DNA of 64,000 nt from an uncultured Muribaculum sp. (GCA_910587665.1 CAJUMZ010000009.1:1-64000), one strand, 5' to 3'; shown: positions 34,336-43,065, counted from the stretch's first letter. The notes: a model not told the origin generated them from the sequence alone. Translations and numbers: made by a program.

Positions 34336-35214
34336 ATGAAAACGCACACCCGCCTGCCCCGCTTCGACCGCCAATGGGAAAACACAATCGCCATCTACGA
34401 GAGCGAGACCGACCGCCGCCTCCTCACCTCAGCCATAAAAGACTACCAACTTAATGGTACGGAGCCGCAGCTGCCTCCCGCGCTGATGGTCGCCTTCGAG
34501 TTTCTCCGACCCACAATCGACCGCCGTGCCCGCAATCGCGCCCGTCGCCTCGCCCGCCTCGCCGCCACCCAATCCACACCCGCCCCCACAACCACGGTCG
34601 ACCTCCCGGTCGACCCTACATCCACCCCACAAAACCCACCATCATCCCCCACAACCGCTCCAAAAACAACCCCAAAAACAGCCGTAGGGGCGACCGGAAG
34701 GTCGACCGCATCCCCATCCGCCCCATCTACCCCATTAGCCCCATCCGCCCCATTAGCCCCATCCATCCCACCCTCCTCCATCCCCGACGAATCCGACATG
34801 GCTAAACGCTTCAGCTTCTGGAACGAATTTGCCCGCGCTCACCCCAACCCACTCTATCAAAAAGAAATCGACGCCGACCGACCTGACTTCGAGACCGACC
34901 TCTGGGAACATGAGGACACCGACTCTGTCCCCGACCGACCCGACGGTTCGCCAATGCCCCACGACGAGCTTGTAGCCCACTATTGCAGGATAATCCGCAA
35001 CGACCGCCGCTTGCTCACCCGCATCTCCGACGAGATCGTGCGACTTGCGGGAGTCCTCTACCGCACCACCGACCTGCGCGACTTCATCGACCGATTCAGC
35101 GAACACGCCAAGACCCATCCGATAATCAACCTCAACCGCGCAAACTGCCGACGCGCCTTCATCCGCTACATGCTACGCCAAGCCACCCGTTACCGCGCCG
35201 CCATCCGGCAGTGA
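34336..35214 (+). CDS. DUF6291-like protein with a repeat-built linker
   Basis: 292-aa protein. The N-terminal ~75 residues resemble the DUF6291 domain of Bacteroidota phage/plasmid-type proteins (FDRQWENTIAIYESETDRRLL, IKDYQLNGTEPQLP, LMVAFEFLRPTIDRR). Residues ~85-150 are a Pro/Thr/Ala/Ser linker encoded almost wholly by a pair of inverted palindromic repeats and six 9-bp repeats. The C-terminal ~145 residues are an unrecognised mixed charged domain. Start chosen at ATG 34336 because a -7 box lies just upstream; a GTG at 34303 would precede the transcript. DUF6291 often accompanies replication-initiation or phage-like modules, but none is present here, so the function is unknown. Confidence 0.72.
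   Translation: MKTHTRLPRFDRQWENTIAIYESETDRRLLTSAIKDYQLNGTEPQLPPALMVAFEFLRPTIDRRARNRARRLARLAATQSTPAPTTTVDLPVDPTSTPQNPPSSPTTAPKTTPKTAVGATGRSTASPSAPSTPLAPSAPLAPSIPPSSIPDESDMAKRFSFWNEFARAHPNPLYQKEIDADRPDFETDLWEHEDTDSVPDRPDGSPMPHDELVAHYCRIIRNDRRLLTRISDEIVRLAGVLYRTTDLRDFIDRFSEHAKTHPIINLNRANCRRAFIRYMLRQATRYRAAIRQ
34596..34707. repeat. Inverted pair of 24-bp palindromic repeats inside a gene
   Basis: The unit at 34684-34707 begins GTAGGGGCGACC and ends GGTCGACC. The unit at 34596-34619, read on the minus strand, begins GTAGGGTCGACC and ends GGTCGACC. The two agree at 22 of 24 positions, lie in opposite orientation and are separated by 64 bp. Each is itself partly palindromic around GGTCGACC. They are translated in frame as TVDLPVDPTS and VGATGRSTAS. 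Confidence 0.85.
34716..34769. repeat. Six tandem 9-bp repeats inside the DUF6291-like gene
   Basis: Units ATCCGCCCC, ATCTACCCC, ATTAGCCCC, ATCCGCCCC, ATTAGCCCC, ATCCATCCC. They are the same family as 23756-23791. Because 9 is a multiple of 3 the frame is preserved, and they encode the APSTPLAPSAPLAPSIP segment. Confidence 0.85.
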
Positions 35215-35283
35215 ACGCCCGGAAAGCCCAAAGCACCGGTAACAAAAATCGGCACATGATTTTAGACAGATTTAAGCATAACG

Positions 35284-35315
35284 CTTGCACACTTCAAAAA
35301 AACTCCTTACCTTTG
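35284..35315 (+). promoter_or_regulatory. Promoter of tRNA-Gln
   Basis: CTTG (35284-35287), 20 bp, -7 TACCTTTG (35308-35315), the same -7 octamer as at tRNA-Pro. A short AGGG/CCCT hairpin lies between it and the tRNA. Confidence 0.7.
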
Positions 35316-35352
35316 CACAGCTTTAGGGTGAAAAGCCCTGAGTCATAAGGAT

Positions 35353-35423
35353 TGTCTTATGGTGTAATGGTAGCACTGCAGTTTTTGGTTCTGCCTGTCC
35401 AGGTTCGAATCCTGGTAAGACAA
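35353..35423 (+). tRNA. tRNA-Gln (anticodon TTG)
   Basis: Acceptor stem TGTCTTA / TAAGACA, D arm GGTGTAATGGTAGCAC, T arm CCAGGTTCGAATCCTGG. The anticodon arm GCAGT-TTTTGGT-TCTGC has a 7-nt loop with anticodon TTG and a T-T pair at 31-39. CCA is not encoded. Confidence 0.95.
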
Positions 35424-35483
35424 CACGAGGAGTCAAGATTCACTTGGCTCCTCGATTTTTTAGATCCTGTAAATACTTTCAAC

Positions 35484-36278
35484 ATGGATATAATCGAGGC
35501 AATGACGGAGCGCCGGTCGGTGCGTAGTTTTAACGGGGAGGGCATTCCGCCCCGTCTTGTCGACGCGCTGAATAAAGCGACAGAGGAAGCTTCCTCTCCT
35601 TTTGGCGGGAATGTGACCATAAGGCTCAAGCGGTTTGACATCGAAGGAGGATACCGCCCGAGCACTTACGGAGTCATTACCGGCGCGCGTGATTTCTTCC
35701 TTATTGCGATGAAGGATGACGAGGCGTCGGCATTGACTGCGGGATTCCGGTTTGAGCAAGTAGTGCTCCGTGCGTGGCAGCTCGGACTTGGAAGCTGTTG
35801 GATTGCAGCGACTTTCAAAGGCTCGGTTTTTGATGAGGGTAATATATGGAACGATGGTGAACGACTCCGGATCGTAAGCCCTGTCGGTTTTGCCGTCAAA
35901 CCCTCATTTCGGGAAAAGATTACGCGCCTCGCGGTAGGGAGTAGCCACCGCAAGCCGTTTGACGAGTTGTTTTTCCTCGAAGATTTTAACCGAAACCTAC
36001 CCGCCGGTAACCGTTTTGCCGAATCGCTCGAGATGATGCGTCTCGCACCCTCGTCGACCAACTCACAGCCATGGAGAGCTGTTGTCACCGACAATACAGT
36101 CCACTTCTACTGCAAGCCTAAAGGCAGCTGCTCCATGATTGACTGCGGCATAGGGCTATGCCACTTTTTTGAAGCGGAAAAACATAGCGGCAACTACGGT
36201 CGGTTCATGACTCTTGACAACCGTCCCACGCCTCCCGCACCACTGCGCTATGTCACTTCGTTCATGTTAATGATTTAA
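35484..36278 (+). CDS. Nitroreductase-family protein (TM1586 type)
   Basis: 264-aa putative FMN-dependent oxidoreductase. It begins MDIIEAMTERRSVRSFNGEGIP, the usual family start, so I use ATG 35484; the frame further upstream runs through the tRNA. The N-terminal half ends with a second nitroreductase-like region, WQLGLGSCWIAATF. The C-terminal half repeats the fold with MRLAPSSTNSQPWRAVV, matching the tandem single-chain type typified by TM1586. Substrate unknown. Confidence 0.85.
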   Translation: MDIIEAMTERRSVRSFNGEGIPPRLVDALNKATEEASSPFGGNVTIRLKRFDIEGGYRPSTYGVITGARDFFLIAMKDDEASALTAGFRFEQVVLRAWQLGLGSCWIAATFKGSVFDEGNIWNDGERLRIVSPVGFAVKPSFREKITRLAVGSSHRKPFDELFFLEDFNRNLPAGNRFAESLEMMRLAPSSTNSQPWRAVVTDNTVHFYCKPKGSCSMIDCGIGLCHFFEAEKHSGNYGRFMTLDNRPTPPAPLRYVTSFMLMI

Positions 36279-36292
36279 ATAAACTGAATATT

Positions 36293-36323
36293 TTTGATTT
36301 GTAGGCGGGATTACGTAAATTTG
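36293..36323 (+). promoter_or_regulatory. Promoter of the fumarase gene
   Basis: TTTG (36293-36296), 19 bp, -7 TAAATTTG (36316-36323), a full consensus match; leader about 25 nt. Confidence 0.75.
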
Positions 36324-36354
36324 CACTATAGCATAACCAAATACTTAACCATAT

Positions 36355-38004
36355 ATGGCACAAAAACCGTTTGTATACCAAGAGCCGTTTCCCATGTCGG
36401 CTGACACCACGGAGTATTACCATCTTACTTCCGACTATGTGAAAGTCGAGAATTGGAACGGTCACGAGATGCTCGTGGTCGATCCTGAGGCACTGAGGGT
36501 GCTTGCACGTCAGGCAACTCACGACAACTCATTCATGCTTCGTCGCGAGCACAATGCCATGGTCGCAAAGATACTCAGCGATCCCGAAGCAAGTGAAAAT
36601 GACAAGTTTGTGGCACTCACGATGCTCCGCAACGCCGAGATTGCGGCAAAGGGTCAGCTCCCTTTCTGCCAGGACACCGGTACCGCGATAGTCATCGGCA
36701 AGAAGGGTCAGAATGTGTACACCGGAGGCGGTGACGAAGAACAACTGTCCCACGGTGTGTATGACACCTACACGGGCTGCAACCTTCGCTACTCGCAGAA
36801 TGCCCCGCTGACAATGTATGACGAAGTGAACACCGGCTGCAACCTGCCCGCACAGATCGACCTCTACGCTGTCGACGGCAACGAATATAAATTTCTCTTT
36901 GTTGCAAAAGGCGGTGGCTCCGCCAACAAGACCTACCTCTATCAGGAGACCAAGGCACTTCTCAATCCAGAAAAGCTTGTGCCGTTTCTCGTAGAGAAGA
37001 TGAAATCGCTCGGCACCGCAGCTTGTCCGCCCTATCACATCGCATTTGTAATCGGTGGCACATCGGCAGAGATGAACCTCGCTACGGTAAAGAAAGCGTC
37101 AGTGAAATATTATGACAACCTCCCCACAACCGGTAACGAATATGGTCGTGCCTTCCGCGACGTGGAGCTTGAAAAAACACTTCTGAAGGAGGCTCAGAAC
37201 ATCGGTCTCGGCGCACAGTTTGGTGGAAAATATTTCGCCCACGACATCCGTGTCATCCGTCTGCCCCGCCACGGCGCTTCTTGCCCCGTAGGTCTTGGCG
37301 TAAGTTGCTCCGCCGACCGTAACGTAAAGGCTAAGATCAATAAAGACGGACTCTGGATCGAGAAACTCGACACCAATCCGGGCGAACTCATACCCGAAGA
37401 ACTCCGCAAGCAGGGAGAAGGCAACGCGGTAAAGATCGACCTTAACCGCCCGATGCCGGAGATACTCGCCGAGTTGACCAAATACCCCGTGTCGACACGC
37501 CTGTCGCTCAACGGCACCATCGTGGTAGGCCGCGATATCGCCCACGCCAAGATCAAGGAGCGCCTTGACCGAGGCGAGCCTATGCCCGACTATCTGAAAG
37601 ACCATCCCATCTACTACGCCGGACCCGCCAAGACACCCGCAGGCATGCCGTCAGGGTCATTCGGACCTACCACCGCAGGGCGTATGGACTCGTATGTAGA
37701 CCAGTTCCAGGCAGCCGGAGGATCAATGGTGATGATCGCCAAGGGCAACCGCAGCAAGCAAGTTACCGACGCATGCCACAAGCATGGAGGATTCTACCTC
37801 GGCAGTATCGGCGGCCCCGCCGCTATCCTCGCCTACAACAGCATCAAGAAGGTAGAGTGTCTTGAATATCCGGAACTTGGCATGGAAGCAATCTGGAAAA
37901 TCGAAGTGGAGGACTTCCCCGCATTCATCCTCGTAGATGACAAGGGCAACGACTTCTTCACCCAGATAGCGGAACGCTGCCAGGGATGCCCCGTAGCGAA
38001 ATAA
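36355..38004 (+). CDS. Class I (iron-sulfur) fumarate hydratase
   Basis: Interconverts fumarate and malate, 549 aa. The three cluster ligands are present: Cys105 (PFCQDTGT), Cys224 (ACPPYH) and Cys318 (VSCSADR), at the same positions as in E. coli FumA. The C-terminal beta domain (GPTTAGRMDSYVDQF, GGPAAILA) is fused in one chain. A strong promoter precedes it and a terminator follows, so it is monocistronic. The oxygen-labile cluster suits an anaerobe. Confidence 0.97.
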   Translation: MAQKPFVYQEPFPMSADTTEYYHLTSDYVKVENWNGHEMLVVDPEALRVLARQATHDNSFMLRREHNAMVAKILSDPEASENDKFVALTMLRNAEIAAKGQLPFCQDTGTAIVIGKKGQNVYTGGGDEEQLSHGVYDTYTGCNLRYSQNAPLTMYDEVNTGCNLPAQIDLYAVDGNEYKFLFVAKGGGSANKTYLYQETKALLNPEKLVPFLVEKMKSLGTAACPPYHIAFVIGGTSAEMNLATVKKASVKYYDNLPTTGNEYGRAFRDVELEKTLLKEAQNIGLGAQFGGKYFAHDIRVIRLPRHGASCPVGLGVSCSADRNVKAKINKDGLWIEKLDTNPGELIPEELRKQGEGNAVKIDLNRPMPEILAELTKYPVSTRLSLNGTIVVGRDIAHAKIKERLDRGEPMPDYLKDHPIYYAGPAKTPAGMPSGSFGPTTAGRMDSYVDQFQAAGGSMVMIAKGNRSKQVTDACHKHGGFYLGSIGGPAAILAYNSIKKVECLEYPELGMEAIWKIEVEDFPAFILVDDKGNDFFTQIAERCQGCPVAK

Positions 38005-38027
38005 ATCATTACGATTTAAACATAACG

Positions 38028-38059
38028 AGAGCGGCTGCGCCTGATGGCATAGCCGCTCT
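38028..38059. terminator. Terminator after the fumarase gene
   Basis: AGAGCGGCT (38028-38036) pairs with AGCCGCTCT (38051-38059) and is followed by TTTAT. Its position between convergent genes lets it serve both. Confidence 0.82.
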
Positions 38060-38103
38060 TTATGTTGTGATGGATCCAATGGGACCGATGAGTCAACTAT
38101 TTG

Positions 38104-38841
38104 TCAGAAGTTGTAGCCGAGGGTGAAGGTCCATGCCTTGTTGTGTCCGCTCGCACGCTTGTTAGTGTCAGGAATATCCTTGAGTATGTTCTTGCAGCTG
38201 AAATTGTAGTGGGCGCCAATGTAGTAATGCTGCATCACAAGGAAACCGAGACCGAATTTCAATCCCCAGTCAAAGCGGTTGGCAATGCCCTTGTCGCCGA
38301 AATAGTCGCCCTTGCTGTCGTATGAGACCACCCTGCTGCCTGAGCCGTCATTCTCCGATTGGAAAAGCGTGTATTTTACTTTTCCTCCGAATCCGGTGGC
38401 AAAGTAAGGACCGAGGTCAATCTGTGCCTGCGCAAGCTCGGCGACACCGAGACGGAACGACAGCAACAGCGGAATCTCGAAATAATATGCGCCGCAATGT
38501 CCGTCGATAGCCTGAAGCGAATTCTCGTTTATCAGATAGTGGAAATCATTGTTACGCGACTTGAAATAGACACCCGACTGTATAGCGAGATAATTTTTCA
38601 GGTTTATGTCGATGGCGGCACCAAGCGTCACGCCCTGCTTCCATTGGGTATGATTCCACGCTATCTCCGGGAAAATCTCGTCATAGTTGGTGGTGAGATT
38701 AGATGTGTTGAATCCGACACGGATACCTGCCTGAACCACTTTTGCAGGAGTACCGTGGTCGATTATAGCCTGGGCATGGGAAGCGACAGGAGCGGCAAGC
38801 ATGACTGTCGCCGCGATTATTGCTGAAAATGACTTTTTCAT
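38104..38841 (-). CDS. PorT-like outer-membrane beta-barrel protein
   Basis: 245-aa protein with a signal peptide (MKKSFSAIIAATVMLAAPVASHA) and alternating hydrophobic/polar strands that suggest an eight-stranded outer-membrane barrel. The opening VQAGIRVGFNTSNLTTNYDEIF and the LDLGPYFATG-like strand (QIDLGPYFATGFGGKVKYTLF) are typical of the Bacteroidota PorT/OMP_b-brl family. It ends with an aromatic residue (LGYNF), as expected for Bam recognition. No partner gene identifies its role. Confidence 0.85.
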   Translation of the reverse strand: MKKSFSAIIAATVMLAAPVASHAQAIIDHGTPAKVVQAGIRVGFNTSNLTTNYDEIFPEIAWNHTQWKQGVTLGAAIDINLKNYLAIQSGVYFKSRNNDFHYLINENSLQAIDGHCGAYYFEIPLLLSFRLGVAELAQAQIDLGPYFATGFGGKVKYTLFQSENDGSGSRVVSYDSKGDYFGDKGIANRFDWGLKFGLGFLVMQHYYIGAHYNFSCKNILKDIPDTNKRASGHNKAWTFTLGYNF

Positions 38842-38875
38842 AACGTAATGACTATGTGTTATAGGTTGTTGATGA

Positions 38876-39559
38876 TTATTCTATTCTTAAAAACTCTTTT
38901 AGCTGACGGTTGATCTGCGCCATGCCGGCTTTCGAGGGATGCCCCATGCGCTTGTCAATATTCTCAAGTTGAAGCACCGGGATATGCTGACGCCCGCACT
39001 CGGCAATCACAATGTCACGCACCGGACCGGAGATTTCATCATTGAGGATAAAATATATCTTCGCGTCGGGATATATCTCCGGCAGACCGGCGGCAAGCCT
39101 CTCCATGGCCGGACGGAAGGCATAAAGCGGATCGCGCATGGCTCTGTCGGGATCTACCGGCACCTTAGCCCAGAAATCATTGGTAGCCCCGAACACAAGT
39201 ATGATGTCGGGGTCGCCGAGATACCGCATGCGGGTCACGAATGACCTGCCGGAATAATCCTCGCCGTTATAGCCCGTGTGGCATATGGTCGACCCGGAAA
39301 ACGAATTGTTTTGCACAAGCTCAAATCCCGTATCATTCAGGAACTGCTGCCACCATGTGTCGCCAAGAGTATTCACATCGGTCTTTTCCGGATTGTTTTC
39401 TCCGTCAAAATACCATACATAGTTGGTGTCGGGCTGCACGTGGCGCTCAAAAGTCGAATAAGAGTCGCCAAGTATCGACACCTTATACGGCTTCGCCGCC
39501 ATTGCTCCTGCCGCCACGGCAAGCAGCGAGAGTATCAGAAGTGTTTTCTTCATAAACAT
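38876..39559 (-). CDS. SGNH/GDSL-family hydrolase
   Basis: 227-aa secreted esterase-like protein with a signal peptide (KKTLLILSLLAVAAGAMAA). Block I carries the nucleophile Ser33 in ILGDSYSTF, block III is FGATNDFW, and the C-terminal catalytic His is in MGHPSKAG (about 207). An alternative start is Met3 (39553), giving the commoner MKKTLL. The family acts on acyl or acetyl esters of polysaccharides and lipids; the substrate here is unknown. Confidence 0.87.
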   Translation of the reverse strand: MFMKKTLLILSLLAVAAGAMAAKPYKVSILGDSYSTFERHVQPDTNYVWYFDGENNPEKTDVNTLGDTWWQQFLNDTGFELVQNNSFSGSTICHTGYNGEDYSGRSFVTRMRYLGDPDIILVFGATNDFWAKVPVDPDRAMRDPLYAFRPAMERLAAGLPEIYPDAKIYFILNDEISGPVRDIVIAECGRQHIPVLQLENIDKRMGHPSKAGMAQINRQLKEFLRIE

Positions 39560-39585
39560 GTCGTGTAATTTTCTCTAAAATTAGA

Positions 39586-39593
39586 CAAATTTA
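39586..39593 (-). promoter_or_regulatory. -7 element of the SGNH hydrolase gene
   Basis: TAAATTTG on the minus strand, about 27 bp upstream of the start; no well-spaced -33 TTTG. On the plus strand, TAATTTTG (39678-39685) is a -7 candidate for the next gene. Confidence 0.4.
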
Positions 39594-39702
39594 CACGACA
39601 ATGCAAAATACGCCATAAGTTTCTTCGAAAAAAAGCCATGGCGGTCACGAGACAGGATAAAAAGGAAAGTTTTTTTGTAATTTTGCAATCAGAAAGGAAA
39701 GT

Positions 39703-40467
39703 ATGTCAATGATAAAATCAATCAGTCTATCGTCTAAAAACCAAATTATCCAATTTATCTGGCAACACATACTTTTACTCGCCTCATTATACATAATGAC
39801 CCTTGGTGTTGCCTTGTGTGTACGCTCCAACCTTGGAAGCAGTGTGATTTCGTCGATTCCCATGGCTTTTTCAATCGCCGGCGCAGAGCATATTGTACCG
39901 GCACTGACTATTGGCGGCTATACAAATATCATGAATATGATACTCGTGGCGGGACAGATAATTGTGTTACGCCGACGATTTGAAGCCGTACAGCTGCTTC
40001 AGCTTCTTATAGGATTTGTGTTTGGCGCGTTAATTGATGTCAATATGTATGTAACGTCATGGCTTGTATGTGACGAACTGCCGTCTCAACTGATAACACA
40101 ATTTGCAGGATGCACAATAATGGCTTTCGGCATAGCGCTTGAAGTAAGATGCGGCTCGGTCACAATGCCCGGTGAGGGATTTCCCGTAGCAATAAGCAGA
40201 GTCACCGGTATTCCCTTCCCCAAAATCAAGATTTGTGTCGACGTGACCCTCGTAGCCCTCGCTATCGCGAGTTGCTTCACATTCTGGGGCGCATGGCAAT
40301 GGAACATCATTGGCGTCGGCACCCTGTTTGCCATGTTTTACGTTGGATACGTCGTAAAACTTTTCAGCCGGAGGATGGAATGGTTTGACGGAATCCTCGG
40401 GTATCGCCCGGGATTCCGTCGCTATATCTATGGACTTGCGCGATATATCTACGGCAAGATCCACTAA
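39703..40467 (+). CDS. YczE/YitT-like membrane protein (DUF6198)
   Basis: 254-aa integral membrane protein with about six hydrophobic segments. The segments around LYIMTLGVALCVRSNLGSSVISS and GYTNIMNMILVAGQIIVL match the YczE/YyaS/YitT type, where the glycine-rich SxLGxSxxSxxP-like motif follows the first helix. C-terminal tail is Arg/Tyr-rich. Members are of unknown transport or regulatory function. Confidence 0.78.
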   Translation: MSMIKSISLSSKNQIIQFIWQHILLLASLYIMTLGVALCVRSNLGSSVISSIPMAFSIAGAEHIVPALTIGGYTNIMNMILVAGQIIVLRRRFEAVQLLQLLIGFVFGALIDVNMYVTSWLVCDELPSQLITQFAGCTIMAFGIALEVRCGSVTMPGEGFPVAISRVTGIPFPKIKICVDVTLVALAIASCFTFWGAWQWNIIGVGTLFAMFYVGYVVKLFSRRMEWFDGILGYRPGFRRYIYGLARYIYGKIH

Positions 40468-40474
40468 AAAAACG

Positions 40475-42583
40475 CTAAATCTCTTTCAGGGAGATGGCGA
40501 AGCCGCCGCCGGGAGCCATGTGTAGCTTTATCACGGATGAATCGGAAGCTTTGCGGCGGGTAATCTGATATGCCTCTGGGTTGGTCAGATAGTGGGCGTC
40601 GTCGGTATCGGCATAGATAGTAGCCTCATAGCACTTACCGGGGTCGAGGAAATCAAGGTTAAGCGTAAAATCGCGCGGATCGTCGGCATTGACACCGCCC
40701 ACATACCAGTCGTCGCTTTTCTTGTCCTTACGCGCCACAACGATAAACTCGCCCGGTTCGGCATCAAGATATACGCTCTTGCTCCAGTCGACCGGCACAT
40801 CCTTTATAAACTGAAACGCATCGGGCTTCGCGGCATAATGCTCCGGGAAATCAGCCGCCATCTGCAGCGGGGAGTACATCGTGAGATAGAGCGCGAGCTG
40901 ATTGGCGACAGTCGCATTGACATGAGAATTGTTACCGGGGGCATACTCGCTGATATTCATGCTGAAAATGCCGGGCGTATAATCCATCGGACCGCCCTGA
41001 AGACGTGTAAAGGGCAGTATTGTGACATGAGATACGGGAAGTCCGCCAAACGACTGGTATTCAGTGCCGCATGCGCTCTCATTGCCGACAAGGTTAGGAT
41101 AAGTGCGGCAAAGTCCCGTCGGGCGCACAGCCTCGTGAGCATTGACCATGATATGCTTGTCGGCGGCTTTCTTGACACATTCAAGATAGTGGCGCACGGA
41201 TTTCTGATTGTAATGGTTCTCACCTTTCGGGAGGATATTGCCTACATATCCGCTCTTTACCGCATCGTAGCCGTAACGGTTCATCAAGTCGTAGGCGCGG
41301 TCGATATATTTCTCGTAGTTGGGTATTGAACCGGAGGTCTCGTGGTGCATCATCAGCTTTATGCCCTTCGACTTGGCATAGGCATTGAGGACATCAAGGT
41401 CAAAATCGGGATAAGGGGTTAGGAAGTCAAACACATAATCCTTTTCCTTACCCGACCAGTCTTCCCAACCTATGTTCCATCCTTCAATAAGGAGCTGGTT
41501 CATTCCCGCATCGGCGGCAAAGTCTATATAGCGGCGTACATTCTCATTGTTTGCACCGTGCCTGCCGTTGGGAGTAGCCTTTGAATAATCAAAGGTGGCG
41601 AGGTCAAAGTTTTCGGCATCACAATAAGACCACGAACTTTTACCGCTTATCATCTCCCACCATACGCCCATATATTTTGTCGGGTGAATCCATGATGTGT
41701 CATCGAGCACACAGGGGTCGTTGAGATTAAGGATAAGGTCGGATGCGAGTATGTCGGTGGCCTTGTCGCTCACCATGACTGTGCGCCAAGGAGTCTTGAA
41801 CGGGGTGGTCACGACAGCCTTGTTGCCGTCACGGTCGGGAGTGAGCCACGAGGTAAACGTCATTGTCGAGTCATCGAGATTGAGGTGCATTGCCGGATAG
41901 TCTACGAGAGCCGCCTCGTGGAGATTTATGTAAAGCCCATCGTCGGTCTTAAGCATAAGCGAGGTCTGCACCCCTGTGGGCGAGAATCCGGTCTGCGAAA
42001 GGTTGTGCATGCGGGCGTCTTCCGATTTAGCACGAATCTCGCTCAGGCGCGAGCGGGTATACTTGTATTCCTGAGTATCGTAGTCGCCGGGAATCCACCA
42101 TGCAGTGTGATCGCCGGCAAGCGCCATGCGGGTAAGTTCATCGGTAATCGTGAACCCTTTCCACTGCTGTTTGGGAAACTCGTAGCGCAAAGCAATACCA
42201 TCATCATAGGCGCGGAACACAATGTTCATCTTACGCTTGTCGTTTCCGGCTTTACGCGTAAGCGGCACAATCATCTGATTGTAACGGTTGACGATGGAAT
42301 CACTCTCACCCCACACCGGCGCCCATGTCTCATCAGCTGACGAGAACAGCGGCTTGCCCTGCTTGAATCCGGTAGTAAGCGGAGTCTCATCCTTGATTTC
42401 AAAACCCAGTGTCGATGGCAGTATCACCTGCTTGTCCTTGTAAGTTACCGAATACTGCGGCTGACCTGCAGGTGTAAGGTCAAACGTCAGGATTATCTGC
42501 CCGTCGGGCGAAGTAAGTGTATCCATGGCTGTCGCCGACATAAGCGCGCCACACGCAATAAGGCTTAAAACTATCTTTTTCAT
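40475..42583 (-). CDS. Glycoside hydrolase family 97, SusB-type alpha-glucosidase
   Basis: 702-aa secreted enzyme (signal peptide about residues 1-19) with the GH97 N-terminal beta-sandwich and a (beta/alpha)8 barrel. The catalytic region closely follows SusB of Bacteroides thetaiotaomicron: VNAHEAVRPTG with Glu484, GNES with Glu502 and GTEYQSF with Glu508, which correspond by spacing to SusB Glu508, Glu526 and Glu532. A glycine (KSGYVGN) stands where retaining members have the Asp nucleophile, so an inverting mechanism is expected. Likely acts on malto-oligosaccharides in the periplasm. No susC/susD or regulator is adjacent, so it is an orphan rather than part of a utilisation locus. Confidence 0.94.
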   Translation of the reverse strand: MKKIVLSLIACGALMSATAMDTLTSPDGQIILTFDLTPAGQPQYSVTYKDKQVILPSTLGFEIKDETPLTTGFKQGKPLFSSADETWAPVWGESDSIVNRYNQMIVPLTRKAGNDKRKMNIVFRAYDDGIALRYEFPKQQWKGFTITDELTRMALAGDHTAWWIPGDYDTQEYKYTRSRLSEIRAKSEDARMHNLSQTGFSPTGVQTSLMLKTDDGLYINLHEAALVDYPAMHLNLDDSTMTFTSWLTPDRDGNKAVVTTPFKTPWRTVMVSDKATDILASDLILNLNDPCVLDDTSWIHPTKYMGVWWEMISGKSSWSYCDAENFDLATFDYSKATPNGRHGANNENVRRYIDFAADAGMNQLLIEGWNIGWEDWSGKEKDYVFDFLTPYPDFDLDVLNAYAKSKGIKLMMHHETSGSIPNYEKYIDRAYDLMNRYGYDAVKSGYVGNILPKGENHYNQKSVRHYLECVKKAADKHIMVNAHEAVRPTGLCRTYPNLVGNESACGTEYQSFGGLPVSHVTILPFTRLQGGPMDYTPGIFSMNISEYAPGNNSHVNATVANQLALYLTMYSPLQMAADFPEHYAAKPDAFQFIKDVPVDWSKSVYLDAEPGEFIVVARKDKKSDDWYVGGVNADDPRDFTLNLDFLDPGKCYEATIYADTDDAHYLTNPEAYQITRRKASDSSVIKLHMAPGGGFAISLKEI

Positions 42584-42775
42584 AATGATCAGTTAATTCA
42601 TTTCCACAAAGATACGCATAAGTCGAATACAACGCCAAACTTGTTTAAGTTTTATTGAGCGAGAATATCTTAGGCAAAGGAAAAGAGGCGTGTGTCACAA
42701 ATTCCGACACTGCAATATGGAGGATTTATATGACAAGATGGCGCATAGCTCCAAATTTCCAGAAATAGGGTGGCA

Positions 42776-42862
42776 CTATCTCACAATCTCGTCAATCAAA
42801 AGATGTATTGTTGATGAAGGGTTCATCTTTTTACCTCTCGGTAGCTTCGCTTTTCGTGCCAT
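42776..42862 (-). pseudogene. Possible RloB-like gene fragment
   Basis: The frame opens 2 nt after the stop of the ATPase remnant with MARKAKLPRGKKMNPS, which resembles the N-terminus of RloB-family proteins, then diverges and stops after 28 codons. RloB-type genes commonly follow AAA-family ATPase genes exactly in this way. The match is short, so the call rests largely on position. Confidence 0.35.
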
Positions 42863-42864
42863 AG

Positions 42865-43065
42865 TCAGATGTTCTCAAATTCGTTGATATACGGCACGGC
42901 ATCGAAACGCCCCTGAAGGTAGGCTTTCTCCAAATCCATTTTCTCCCGGAAATCCTTGTAGTCAAACAATGAATAGAGGTCGGATGAACCGTCGTCGCGC
43001 TTGTTGACAAAGAAAATCTGATCCTTGCGGAAGCGTGTCATGTCAAGCAGGCGTGCAGGCTTATT
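42865..43065 (-). pseudogene. C-terminal remnant of an AAA-family ATPase
   Basis: A 66-codon frame without a start, bounded upstream by an in-frame TGA (43066-43068). It reads LLDMTRFRKDQIFFVNK, then SSDLYSLFDY and AYLQGRFDAVPYINEF before the stop. This matches the C-terminal end of AAA_15/AAA_21 ATPases of the kind paired with RloB, where the segment follows the Walker B/H-loop region and reads like LLD...FRRDQIWF...LYSL...DYLxGRYGAIPFI. The whole N-terminal ATPase domain is missing. Such pairs belong to candidate phage-defence loci. The flanks 42584-42775 and 43069-43181 hold no other gene. Confidence 0.65.

Noticed and set aside
42690..42887. A 65-codon plus-strand frame beside the ATPase remnant
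   Set aside because: It is antisense to the remnant region and has no family resemblance.
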